Source: Isoetes taiwanensis (Eukaryota > Streptophyta > Lycopodiopsida > Isoetales > Isoetaceae). Taken from it: 64,000 nucleotides of DNA. The position numbers and the translations under genes are program-made. Positions within the stretch are counted from its first letter, which is position 1, and every line of letters starts with the position of its first letter. Positions 46,143 to 56,843 of the stretch are shown in pieces. A model generated the notes under the pieces. It saw nothing but the letters and a program-made list of their open reading frames with translations. It had not been told where the DNA came from and did no database searches. Location of the stretch: NCBI GenBank assembly GCA_021234155.1, contig JAJEKV010000064.1, forward strand, positions 1,362,001-1,426,000, written 5' to 3'.

Positions 46143-47640
46143 ATGCATATACATTCAGTCTGGACTCTAGTTCCTTTGCCTCTCAATAGATCTGCATTAA
46201 TTGCCGCTAGATACTCACTGAAACTTCCAGCTGATGGGTCACTTGACCGTTACAAAGCAAGATTAGTAACCCGTGGATTTACACAAGTCCCTGGTCTTGA
46301 TTTCCATGATATATACTCTCCTTTAGTTCATATGAACAGTCTTCGAACTATACTTGTTGCAGCCCAACACAATTGGGAGATCCTCCAACTTGATGTGCAG
46401 ACTGCTTTCCTGCATGGTGATCTTAAGGAAAAAATTTTCATGCATCAACCACCCAGGTTTGAAGATCCAATTCATTCAGAGTATGTTTGCCAATTCATAA
46501 AGCCATCTATGGCTTGAAGCAAACTTCCCGTGAATGGTTTAAAAAATTTGACCAGGCTCTTCAAGAGATGCAATTTCAGCCTTCACCTACTGATCTGAAT
46601 GTCTAACTTTGAGTTCAAGATGATTGTTTGGTTATCATTGTACTATATGTGGATGATTTACTTCTTATTGATAACAATATGTGGATGATTTACTTCTTGT
46701 TGATAACAACCATGATCATCTTACTGGTGTTTATGAACACCTCAATGCTCTGTTTACTATAGAAATTTTAAGTGAAGCCTCTTTCTTCCCTGGCATCCAC
46801 ATTATTTGTGATCGCTCCACTCGTAGTCTGTATGTTGACCAGTGTAGGTACATTCAGGAAGTCTTGGATCGTTTTGACATGCTTTCTGCTCATCCAGTTC
46901 TATTTCTATGGAGCCCAATATGAAATTATTTGAAGATGTACTTACTGAGTCCCCTGTGCCAGATTTACCTTACAGATCACTCATTGGCTGTCTAATGTAT
47001 ATCATGATTGGCACCCGACCTGACATCTGCTACTCCGTTATCACTCTTTGTCAATTTAATGACAAGTTCACCTTTGTTCATTGGCAGCTTGCTAAACGAA
47101 TCCTTCGGTATTTATTGGATACACCACATCATGGCATCACCTATTCTGCATCAAGCTTTCCTCAGTTAACATTGATGGTTGATGCAAGTCACGGCACAAA
47201 TGTTCATTTTTGTTCTATCACAGGTTGTTCTTTCCTCTATTATGGTGGTCTTTTAGGTTGGGTATCTAAGAAACAAGCCACTGTAGCCAGGTCATCTGCA
47301 GAAGCTGAATACTTGGCATTATCTCATGGTGTTCGTGATCTCATTTCCTACCACCATTTGCTGTAGTTTGTTCATTCTGCTCCTATCTTGCCTATTCAAG
47401 TTTGGATTGACAACCAAAGTGCCATTAATATGGCTCAGATTCCAGCTCATCGCTCTAGGACATATCATATCACTGTCATTATGTGTGTCAACAAATTGAG
47501 GAGAATTTCTTTCACTTGGATTACCTATCTACCAAAGAAATGTTGGATGATACATTTACAAAAGCTCTCCCTCGAGAAGGTGTTTTCCATCATCAAGAAA
47601 CACTTGGCATTACTCAGTTCAGTGTCAAGGTTGCAGGGGG
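46143..47640 (+). pseudogene. Copia reverse transcriptase-RNase H relic
   Basis: RT region at 46143-46517, YVDD at 46646, then 46681-46923 and RNase H at 46908-47640 (DNQSAINMAQIPAHRSRTYH). A 32-bp tandem duplication (46646-46677 and 46678-46709) copies the YVDD active-site codons and shifts the frame. A further frameshift lies near 46516 and others follow. Confidence 0.88.
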
Positions 47641-47642
47641 AG

Positions 47643-47869
47643 TGTTAGAACATGCAATCACTGATACGTCTCCAACCGCCCAGATCCCAGAATGATGAGG
47701 CATCCAGAATCTAGCCGTTGTACTTGATCTTCAGTTAGTTAGTTATTACATTTATATTCTTGCTATTATAAGCTCCTGAGATCTCGGAGCATGCTGTATT
47801 TATTCTATTATCAATGAGAAGTTCGTGTGGTCTTGCTGTCATCTATTTCTGATCGTCCTTACTTTGACA
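47643..47869 (+). repeat. Copia 3' LTR (227 bp)
   Basis: It starts TGTTAGAACATG directly after the polypurine tract and ends CTTACTTTGACA. It is about 93% similar (by eye) to the inverted LTR at 55999-56219. The flank after it is GGTGC. Confidence 0.9.
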
Positions 47870-47979
47870 GGTGCAGGTGCAAGTGGAGGTGGAGGTGGAG
47901 CTGCTTGGTGGTTGAGGTTTTTTGTAGAAGGGATGGTTGCTTCAATAGGTTCTATAGTTGCTCTCTTGCGTGGCGGCAT
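47870..47979 (-). pseudogene. First-exon fragment of an unrecognised Pro/Ala-rich protein
   Basis: After a good acceptor (ttttacag) the minus strand reads MPPRKRATIEPIEATIPSTK, then a QAAPPPPPLAPAP stretch that runs straight into the Copia LTR. The likely continuation, also starting with APAP, is at 56220-56360 beyond the other Copia half. A basic start and a proline/alanine linker are common in transposase-like or nuclear proteins, but I cannot name it. Confidence 0.55.
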
Positions 47980-48662
47980 TCTGTAAAAATTTCATAGTGG
48001 GGTGTTAAATGCTAGATAAATGCATGCAGAATTAGTAGACTAAATATAAAGCAAAATCACAGTATTGAAATATGAGGTCAGGGTCCAATAGAGGACTGGC
48101 TATCTCAAAGGTACGAGTCACGTATCCATGAGGTATAGAAATAGGAATAAGAATGCAGTCAAATTCCAAATTATTCCAATATGAAGTTGTTGTGTTAAGA
48201 TAATAAAAAGGTGTATGAAGCAAGGATAAGCCAAGAAGTAAGACACAATATGATAGCAAGGAAGGTAGAAATTAGTAGGATCTCTGCAAATAAACTCTTG
48301 AACTGGTATGTCTGTAAACGAGCTCCTTGAACTACAAATTTCCCTTCAGGGTACAAATGGTGAATAGTTCATGTAAGGCATCATCACATAACAAATGCTA
48401 CAAATATCTCAGAAGAAAAACTAATATGATTTTACCACTAAGCTAAAGGCATTGTCTCTATCCAGCTTGCTATCTGGCCTGAAAATCATCGATAGGATGG
48501 CAAAGATGAATTAGGATCAATGTATGTTCAACCTACTATCTGCTTGAAAATATCATCAGTGAAATGGCAAAGACCGATTAGAATCAATACTGCAGCTTCA
48601 CAAAATGCCCACAAGAAAATTTCCAAAGGTCGCAAAGCTCTTGGACTAAAAAATAAGATGTT
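47980..48662. other. Spacer without supported gene
   Basis: Probable upstream intron or leader of the fragment ending at 47870, then AT-rich DNA. No other feature seen. Confidence 0.35.
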
Positions 48663-48667
48663 GGGAG

Positions 48668-48847
48668 TGTCACAAAACCGAATAGAATGTATTGGAAGAG
48701 ATTGGTTGGAATAGCCCCAACCGTGGCTATAAATAGTTAACCAAGAATGTACCTCTTGGTTACAGACATGCCTTCTACCAAGAGATGTGACTATTAGGAT
48801 GTCCATGTCATCGATCCAGATCTTACCAGATCAACCTATCCTCAATA
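48668..48847 (-). repeat. 3' LTR of the 1.6-kb element
   Basis: It starts TGTCACAAAACCGAATAGAA and ends CCTATCCTCAATA on the plus strand, and aligns end to end with 50106-50286. Confidence 0.9.
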
Positions 48848-50105
48848 CTCCCCCCTGATCGAAAGATCTGGGAGATGAAATCTTATTGCTTTTCTTCCTC
48901 TTCAACAGCTTATCTCCCCCTTACTGTGCAGCATCAGTGCACCATCTAGACAGCCTTGTACCCCCTTGTACATGCATGTCTCTCAAACTGGAGAGCCTCT
49001 TGCTGTAAATCTGAAGCAATAAATTTCATGTCCTGAACATCTACCTACATGTCTTACTATCCTACTATATGCAAGGCCTGAGAATGCAAGATTACATAAC
49101 TCTACATTTATCCCCCTTAATCTTGTATCCGAAGATCAAGATTACATTGGGCTATCTACATGCTTTAAACTAGTGCGCTTCCTACACTACTACATCATAT
49201 ATTTATCTTAATGCGATCCAGGCAAATAATCCAATCCGTAAGGGACTCGAATCTTTGAATAAGCCTTCAAAATTTTCCTAGCTCGTACATAGGTGGAGTT
49301 TATCTCTTTATTTGCATTCCCATTGCTATTACTCCATTCTAAACTAGTTTTTGAAGTTTTGGGCTCTTCTTGAGGCGCTAAATTTAGATTTAGAAGTCTG
49401 GCTTCACAAATTTGGTGTGGCATAAACCACTGCTTGCCAGATTCCATGGATTCAAGTTAGAGATATTTCCTCTTTACAAAAATATGATGTATCACTTTTA
49501 CAGAAGAACTAATAACAGGAACATTCACATACGATGAAATTTCTTCATCTCTTTTACTGATTATGTTCTTATGCTTCAAAAAATCACGTCATTCTTCAAT
49601 TTTGATAGCCATAGGTTTCTCTTTTTCTCCAAACAAATCCTCTTGTTGCTTCTTCATATATTCTTGACAGGAACTCAATGTTATAAGAGCATCTTCGGCC
49701 AAGGATAGATTCAATCTCAGATAAAAAAATCCATCTTTTTAACTGCCCTCCTTTTAGCGCTAGGTGCATCCATTCACATCTCCAGCCTTGTTGGCATATT
49801 CCCAGCATGGACCCCTGACTGGACAAAGACCCGGTTTTCCAAAATCTTATAGATTTCTTTCGTAACCAATTTTTTTGACCTCCTGAGTGCAGCAACTAAA
49901 TCGATTCTTGGTCTGCTCGTCTTCACCAATTGCTATTGTCTGCAACGAATTTGCCTCTTCCACTTCCTTTCATGATTCTTCCCATTCTTTCCAATGCCAG
50001 GATCCTCCATACTTTTGCTACTCTTCCATCCTTTGGCTACCCTACTTGGCAACTGGATTTTCCTTCTCCACAAGTCCCTAGATCAGGGTTCCTGCTCTGA
50101 TACCA

Positions 50106-50286
50106 TGTCACAAAACTGAATAGAATATATTGGAAGAGATTGGTTGGAATAGCCCAAACCATGGCTACAAATAGTTAACCATGGGGTATGCCTCTTGATT
50201 ACAGACATGCCTTCTAACAAGAGATGTGACTATTGGGATGTCCATATCATCGATCCAGACCTTACCAGATCAACCTATCCTCAATA
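50106..50286 (-). repeat. 5' LTR of the 1.6-kb element
   Basis: It starts TGTCACAAAACTGAATAGAA and ends CCTATCCTCAATA. The primer-binding site GCTCTGATACCA (plus strand) ends at 50105. Confidence 0.9.
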
Positions 50287-50291
50287 GGGAG

Positions 50292-51723
50292 GAACAAATT
50301 AATCCCAAAAAACAAGGTTAGGAAATTTCAAGAGTCCAAGGGCTTGGAAAGAAGGGTTTGCATCCATGAGGAACGACATGCTTGGAATAAAAACTAGGAA
50401 AACCTATGGCCAAGCCAAAGCTCTGCGAAAGCTGAAGTGGAGTAGAAGCAAGCAAGCCCTAAAATCCAGATATCATAGCCACAAACTATGATGGAAATAG
50501 AAAGCATCAACTGAAAACAAAAAAAAAAAGCAAAAACAATGAAAACATAAAGAGAATTTCCAGCCATGACTCTGATAGGGATTCACAACGTAGGGCCAGA
50601 CAGGACACGGCCATGACAAGGATCCACAGGTCGGTCAGCAACCGGCCATGCCTTGCAAAATTGAGGTTGATCAATAGTCAACCATGGCAGGGAGTCAGCA
50701 AACAAAACACTCAGACCTTGCAAAGAAAAAATGCCAGGGCGGTCATACAGCTGGCCATATCAGAGTAAACGCAGGCCAATCAAATCCTGCAGCGCAAAAT
50801 GTTAAGAAAACAAGAAAATAATACTTGACAGATAGAGTGCGATGGAGTGAGCTTGATATCCATCAACGACCTTGATATCCAAACCGAGAGACGAGGGACT
50901 AGGTTAAACTTAAGAAAGCAGACTAAGTAAGGTTATCGGTCTGATCAAGGCTAATAGTAAGAAATGCGGGACCGAGGTTGTACGTCTGAGGCTATGCATT
51001 TTTGGTTATCAGCTGAGGCAAAGACCGATAACCTCCTTATCGGGCTTATATGGGTGGAATTGTATTGATAATTAGGATAATTAGTTATTAGTACTCCTCC
51101 AGTACTGATAACTAATTATCAGTACTTCTCCAATAGTGATAACAAAAAAACAAGGACTCTCGCTTTACACAAGAGAGTCCAATATTACCTGGTGTCACGT
51201 TTAAGGGACAGAAGAGCGGGAAGAACATGAGCAAGAAATTAGCGGCAACAAGGAAGATTGGGCGATAACAAAGCAGTAGTTGATGGGAAAAATGAGGGAA
51301 AATGATGTGCTTACTGCTTATAGACAGGAAAACCCTAGTGTCCCTAAGCTTTTAGAAATAATTTTAATTTCTTATCTTAAAATCGAAATTAAAATGTAAA
51401 TTACTATGGAATTATGATTGCTTGCAGAAGAAAGCTCTCTTTATGATTTTGCCAGATGCCACCTAACGTGGCCCGATTTGCTCAAGCTGGTTTGAGCAAG
51501 ATCATGTAAGTTTCTTGGAATTTGTATTTCCTTGTTTAGAGCAAGATCCGAAATGGCATAGAGCCTATAAGGTAGTAGATTATTAGCAGAAATATAAAAG
51601 AGAGCAGTTTTTATGTATGCTTTTCTGGGCAGTCTAATTAATGGCGGAACTTCTGAATTGTTGGCCTTTTCCCCTTCCTCTTGCTCTTTCTTGATAGTGT
51701 AAAGATCTAGAGATGTTTTCTTT
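50292..51723. other. Spacer without supported gene
   Basis: No gene seen. Near 51090-51140 the words TACTCCTCCAGTACTGATAA and TACTTCTCCAATAGTGATAA form a short duplication. Confidence 0.35.
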
Positions 51724-51790
51724 TAAGATAAGATAAGATAAAAATTTTAACGTCCACTGGAAGCTCTCTGAGCTTATGGAGCCAGAGTAT
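51724..51790 (-). mobile_element. 3' end of SINE/LINE-like retroposon with (TTATC)n tail
   Basis: On the minus strand: GGCTCCATAAGCTCAGAGAG, CTTCCAGTGGACGTTAAAAT, then a TTATC pentamer tail. The GTGGACGTTAAAA core is shared with the copies at 9381 and 28841. Confidence 0.45.
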
Positions 51791-53830
51791 ATTCTTGATT
51801 TCAATTTTACAGTTTTAAAACAGGATGTCAGATTATTTGAGATTGCCGAGCTAGGGATCTAATTGTTTCCATGTCAAGACCAGATACTATAAACCAAAAT
51901 TACAGGTAAGTTTTGGTAGCTAGGCTGTGTGTTTAGCTTTGCAGGTTGGCTGACTGGCATATCCCGACAATACAGTTGCATCTAGTAGTAAAACTCCAGA
52001 ATTTGATCACAGTTTGAAGCATTTTGACTTCTCTGAGCTGAACAGGACAAGAAAATTGTTTAGATTAGTCTTCATCTCTTTTCTCTTCATTTCTAGTTTT
52101 GCAAGAGGGTTTTTGGAGCATTCAAGATTTGTCTAGAGCTTCTGGAAAATGAGCATTTGGCTCCTATAATATTCTTTTTAATTGAAAAGATGTTAATACT
52201 GTAGTACTGGTTAGACAGAAGAAGACATTGAGAGTGGCTCACGTATACTTTAATTACAGAGATGATTCAGATCCAAGTGGGATCCTTTGTACTTAAATTG
52301 TATCTGATCCATTAGGGATCTTTGTATTGCCACGGTTCTATGACGCAATAGAACTGACATTCCTTGGATTGGGATGCTCCATCATCGCATCATCCTATAT
52401 ATAGCCCATTTTTTGCCTCATTTGCTATCAGAGTTCTCTTGAGCTTTGTTGTTAGGCGCTATTGGCCCTACCTAGCTCCCTTCGATTTCCTGTCCACAGC
52501 TAGGGTCCAGTTTTGTTGATCGCCGCTTGCCTGACTCCTAGGTCCATGCCTCTCCATCCACGCCTACTCCGTCCAACACCCAGAAGAGAGCTATCTCTAG
52601 CTAGCAAGATATGGATCTTCTCTTCCCGACGATTTGACTTGCTTTGCTTTTTCTAGTTCATATTTGCATCGACTGCGTGGGTTGTATCGCATGGATTCGG
52701 GGGTGGTTGTAGGTTGGTTAGTGGACTACTGCTCTTTTCCTTCCAATGCATGAATCGGCATGTGTCTGGATTAGTGTTTTTTGTTTGATAGATCGGTATT
52801 TTGCCATGGATGTCTGCTTTCTGCCTTTTCCTAGTTTCCGGAAGTTTGTCATCTATCTGCCCTTAAGATCAGCTTCTTTAGCTTTTGCTAGCAATAGCAC
52901 AACATAGGTCTTCCTGCCAATTTTTGTGGGCTTTAAACCCATGTTCTTTGACGTCCCTTGCCACGGATTGTCAAGTTTGATTATTCTTCTTTCCGTCTTT
53001 GGATCGGGTTCTTCCCCTCTACCCATTCCGATCTGGTTTCATCATTCTAATTTTCTCCATTCTGTTTCCTTTGTTCGGTGGTCCTTGGAGCCTTCGATCC
53101 TTCTTTGCCTTTTATGACTGGTCGAATTCTCAAATTTTGCACTTTTGTAGTCCTTTACGAGACCAACCATTCTTTATTCCTTTCCTTTGGATCGCTTTTA
53201 TCCCTCTGCCATTTACAATCTGGTTCTTGCCTCTACTTTGCTCCAATCCGCTTCTTTTTCTGTAATTTCTGGATCCAGTCTTCAATTTGTCTCCAATCCG
53301 CTTCTTTTTCTTTGTCTTCTTAGGCCCCTCAATCCTCGGCCTCTATTTCTTACTCCTTGGTTTATGATTGCTTGGCTTCTATTTGTTTCTTTGCTCCAGT
53401 ACCCTGTGGTTTTCTATCCCTTGTTCGGCTGTTGATACCTGTTCTCGGACTTTCCCTTGGCCACTAACTGCATCAACTGCATCCATAGTTAGCACATAAC
53501 GCGTTATCCCCAAATTTATAACGCGTTAGGCGTTAGCAAAATAACTAACAAAAACTAACCTGTTATTTTTTGGCCAGAATATGACAAATGTCAATTTTGA
53601 AAAAAAAACCATTCTGTGTATTTTTTTGGAGACAAATCAAGATATGCAAAGATCTAACCTAAAAGAGCTATTATCTGCTGCCAAATTTCGTCTGATACAT
53701 TTTGCTCTCGGTTTGTGCCAGAGCTACGAGGAGGCCATAAGATTTATCGGTTCTGCAGTCACCTGCTTTTGATCCAAATCAGTTCTGGAGCCACATCCTT
53801 CTGGTGTATGCTGGAGCCACATCCAACTGA
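51791..53830. other. Spacer without supported gene
   Basis: T-rich DNA with small overlapping frames. CTCCAATCCGCTTCTTTTTC occurs twice (about 53251 and 53292). Two TAACGCGTTA-type palindromes lie at about 53499 and 53520. They might be subterminal repeats of the neighbouring hAT element. Confidence 0.35.
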
Positions 53831-54450
53831 TACTTTTTTGGAGCCACAGCAAGCCAGAGCTAAGATCGATTCATGGATCCCTTCTCCGGTGTTCTATACT
53901 TTTTGTTTCAGTTCAGACAGAATAGCTCGGGTTTATGAAACGAATTAGAGGTCAAACGAATTAGAGGCAAGGTAATCAAGCATAATTTTATTGAAGATGT
54001 ATCAGAAATGGGTTGGAGATCGAATTTTATTGAAGATGTATCAGAGATGGATTTCTGATCGAATTTTAAAAGATGTTTCAGAAATGGGTTGCAGAAAGAT
54101 GTTGATCAAATTTTAAAAGCATATCAGAAAATATCAAAAAGCATTGAATTCCAGAACATATCAAGGAAATATTCAAATTTCAGATTGTATCAAGGAAATG
54201 CTTTCTTTTTTCAGCCAAGTATTGTTTTCAATTGCTTCTGATACTTTTTTGGAGCCATAGCAAACCAAAGATAAGTTCGATTCATGGATCCTTTCTCCCT
54301 GTTCTATAGATGTTGATCAAATTTTAAAAGCACATCAGAAAATATCAGAAAGCATTGTATTCCTAAACATATCAAGGAAATATTCAAATTTTAGATTGTA
54401 TCAAGGAAATGTTTTCTTTTTTCCAGCCAAGTATTGTATTTCAATTGCTA
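53831..54450. repeat. Nested duplications upstream of the hAT exon
   Basis: Block X (GATACTTTTTTGGAGCCA to about TTCTATA) occurs at about 53831 and 54239. Block Y (GATGTTGATCAAATTTTAAA to about TTCAATTGCT) occurs at about 54100 and 54307. The order is X-Y-X-Y, with extra sequence between the first X and Y. Confidence 0.7.
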
Positions 54451-54477
54451 AGCTTGAATTTCCTGTCAATTTTTAGA

Positions 54478-54775
54478 ATGGGGAAGGGACTGGAATGGCA
54501 ACATGTCATAATTGTTAAGGAATCAAATGTTTCTGGACAAGCATGAGTGAAGTGCAAGTATTGTGGGCACTCATGGACTGGCGGAGCTGTTAGGATTCGT
54601 GCTCATATTATTGGTAAGAAAGGAGTTGGTGTAGAAAAGTGTCCAAGAGCACCTAGCCATGTTTTTAATGATATTGAAAAGAAGGAAGAGGCAAGGGCAG
54701 TAAAAAAGGCCAAGGAGATTGATCCCCAATTCAATCCAGATGATGCTAGGATTTGCATACAAGAACTCCTGCAAC
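54478..54775 (+). pseudogene. hAT transposase, N-terminal BED zinc-finger exon
   Basis: After a TTTTTAG acceptor, the ATG at 54478 gives MGKGLEWQHVIIVKE, then a TGA where arginine is expected (GQA-stop-VKCKYCGH), and then VKCKYCGHSWTGGAVRIRAH, with the C-x2-C...H pattern of a BED zinc finger, which binds transposon ends. It continues FNDIEKKEEARAVKKAKEID and ARICIQELLQ. At about 54775 the frame enters antisense Copia sequence. The matching body of the transposase is on the other strand at 43868-45100. Confidence 0.85.
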
Positions 54776-55226
54776 ACACAAATCTGATTCGATCAAATCA
54801 AGGATGTTGTCTGGTCGAGTCCCTATGGCAGTGAAAGCTCTACAAGTATGTTTACCGAGCATGTAGGCATGATAGATGGATAGATCACCAGCAGGAAGAC
54901 ATTCAATGCGAGAGGCCAATTGATTATGCTGCAAATACTTGAGATTTCTCACATTGATGTCAGCTAAGCGTTGATGCCAAAGAGGGAGAGTATCCTTGTG
55001 AGCAACAACGAGTGCTTGGGTAGGAACATCAAGCTCCATTTCATACAAATTTCCATTTCAGATACCAAGAGCAATGGGGTCTCCAATAATCTGCACATCC
55101 TTGGGAAAAAAAACTTGCTCATTAGTAAAAACAACCACCATATGTGCATCAGCAGCCTTGGCAACTGACAGAAGATTTTTCCGAAGGGCCGGAACTACCA
55201 AGGCATCATGAATGGGACAGACACCC

Positions 55227-55792
55227 CCATTGAGTAAAGAAAATTGGGAAATTCATTTAGCAATGATAGGAGCTTCTGCCTTAGATCTGAATTGAACAGA
55301 ACCAACATTGGATTCTTGTTCTGCAAGAAGGTAAGAATTTTGAACCAGTTCCAAAAGATCATCAACAGTTTCCTCCCATGTAGCAGACTTTTTGCTGGTC
55401 ACCATGATTTCATTAATGTGTATCCAAGACCGGGGAAGAGATTTGTAAAGCCTTAGCTTTTCTGTGCAGAGGACAATGCATGCTCCTGTCATGTATTAGC
55501 CAAGAGATCAAATTTTTCTTGTAGCTTGATGATGTGAAGACGCAGATCTTGATTATCCTGGAATTGTGAATTCTCAAGTTCGGTATGCAATTGCAACACC
55601 TCCAAATCAGTTTTCTTTCCATAACAGTTTGCTAAAAAATCCCACAAATGCTTGCTCCCAGCTCTTCTCGGATCAACTGGAGCATATTTTTAGATATGCA
55701 TATAGCGATGCATGCCAAAGCTTTGTTATCTTTTTGTTTCCACAGCAAAAAATCCTTTTGTTGTTGCGCATCTGCTTCTTTAGTGACAATGG
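55227..55792 (-). repeat. 566-bp gag segment duplicated at 61806-62371
   Basis: The two copies have equal length and differ at about three bases. The segment starts CCATTG and ends CAATGG. It is native here because it is continuous with the rest of gag. Confidence 0.9.
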
Positions 55793-55998
55793 GCTACACA
55801 CTACTGCCTTGCACTATCTCCCAAAGCATCTCAGCCCTGAGATAGAGCGTAATCATATGTTTCCAACCCTCATAGCCAAAGCTTGAAGTTTGAGATTCAT
55901 CAGAGTAGAGTTCGAAGCTGCCATCGCAATAATGTCCCAAGGACCTTCTGACTGATAGAAAAGCAAAATCTTTCAGAAGGAAAGAAGCTCTGATACCA

Positions 55999-56219
55999 TA
56001 TCAAAGTAAGGACGATCAGAAATAGATGACAACAAGAACACACAAACTTCTCATTGATAATAGAATAAATACAGCATGCTCTGAGATCTCAGGAGCTTAT
56101 AATAGCAAGAATACAAATACTAACTAACTGAAGATCAAGTACAATGGCTAGATTCTGGATGCCTCATCATTCTGGAATACGGGCAATTGGAGACATGTCA
56201 GGGATTACATGTTCTAACA
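55999..56219 (-). repeat. Copia 5' LTR (221 bp)
   Basis: On the minus strand it starts TGTTAGAACATG and ends CTTACTTTGATA (final CA changed to TA), next to the primer-binding site. Its outer flank is GGTGC on that strand, the same five bases that follow the LTR at 47643-47869. Confidence 0.88.
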
Positions 56220-56360
56220 GCACCTGCACCTGCATCTGCACTAGCAGAATTAGAAGCTCCTATTGTTAAACTTGCTAGTTTATCAAGAAAGCACAAGAGA
56301 GAGAGGTATGCACCACAACAGAAGACATATGTATTGAATGATATGTGTTACAGTACATAG
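56220..56360 (+). pseudogene. Continuation of the Pro/Ala-rich protein fragment
   Basis: From the LTR edge the plus strand reads APAPASALAELEAPIVKLAS, then LSRKHKRERYAPQQKTYVLN and a TAG at 56358. It appears to be the part of the gene whose first exon is at 47870-47979 (minus strand); a Copia insertion and an inversion separated them. No family recognised. Confidence 0.45.
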
Positions 56361-56833
56361 GCACCATAAAAGGACCATAAAAGGTATATCCAAGGAAAAA
56401 GGTGAAAGATAAAAGTAGCTCCCATGTTGCCTTTTTATAAAGGCACACTGCCTTCTTAATATAGACAGCCTCGCTAATACCCCACCTGCGACTTTAGCCT
56501 TTCACCAAATAAGATATAGAAAATATTGTGTCTAAGAAAGAAGACCAAATGGTGCAACTCATAGGTAATCTCCCCATACTACAAGAGGACAAGGTTGTTG
56601 CGTCAAACCCTGCGTCATACCCTTTTAAGGTTTGTCGTGTCAGAACCTCAAAAGTGACACAAATTTATTTGATTGCGTCAAAAACTTGCATCAACACAGT
56701 TATGTCAATTGTAACATCACTTTTTGAAAGGTTTATGTCAAACCTTGGTACTTTTATATTAGATGTTGTAATATGAGTTGCGTCAAGTATTGTATGACAC
56801 ATTTTAGAGTCAATATACCAATATTTTTGTGTC
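56361..56833. other. Spacer with repeated TGCGTCAA/TGTGTCA words
   Basis: From about 56565 (ATACTACAAGAGGACAAGG) the DNA has TGCGTCAAA, TGCGTCATA, GTGTCAGAA, GTGACACAA and TGCGTCAAAAA at short spacing. The same words continue after the LINE (59011-59240). This resembles the subterminal repeats of a CACTA-type transposon, but clear termini are missing. Confidence 0.4.
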
Positions 56834-56843
56834 AACTATAATG

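Larger units (their letters stand above)
45101..47869 (+). mobile_element. Copia element, 3' half (integrase to 3' LTR)
   Basis: It starts in the integrase core (ITGSF-stop-QKGNAYYITFIDDFSRR) and passes through YTPQQNGVVERKNG (45.35 kb), reverse transcriptase (RYKARLVTRGFTQVPGLDFH; LQLDVQTAFLHGDLKEKIFM), the YVDD box, and RNase H (GTRPDICYSVITLCQFN; QATVARSSAEAEYLALSHGV). It ends with a polypurine tract (GCAGGGGGAG) and an LTR. Several frameshifts and stops make it inactive. The 5' half of the same family, ending where this begins, is at 54776-56219. Confidence 0.92.
48668..50286 (-). mobile_element. Small complete LTR retrotransposon (1.6 kb) with target duplication
   Basis: LTRs of 180 and 181 bp lie at 48668-48847 and 50106-50286. 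On the minus strand the right LTR ends TTTTGTGACA and is followed at once by TGGTATCAGAGC, the methionine-tRNA primer site; a G-rich polypurine tract (AGGGGGGAG) precedes the left LTR. GGGAG is duplicated at 48663-48667 and 50287-50291. The interior (about 1.26 kb) holds only broken frames, so it is non-autonomous, in the size range of TRIM-like or deleted Copia elements. Confidence 0.92.
54776..56219 (-). mobile_element. Copia element, 5' half (LTR to pre-integrase)
   Basis: On the minus strand: LTR (56219-55999), primer-binding site TGGTATCAGAGC (55998-55987), a gag region in several broken frames (ETVDDLLELVQNSYLLAEQE and others), then the GAG-pre-integrase domain (PLWHQRLADINVRNLKYLQH and the Cys-containing LGKHTCRAFTAIGTRPDNIL) ending at DLIESDLC. 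It stops at the point where the plus-strand Copia at 45101 starts. No 3' LTR is present here. Confidence 0.9.

Noticed and set aside
45101-56219. Two independent Copia insertions of the same family
   Set aside because: The pieces do not overlap in content, join at one point, share outer target bases, and the hAT halves need the same inversion.
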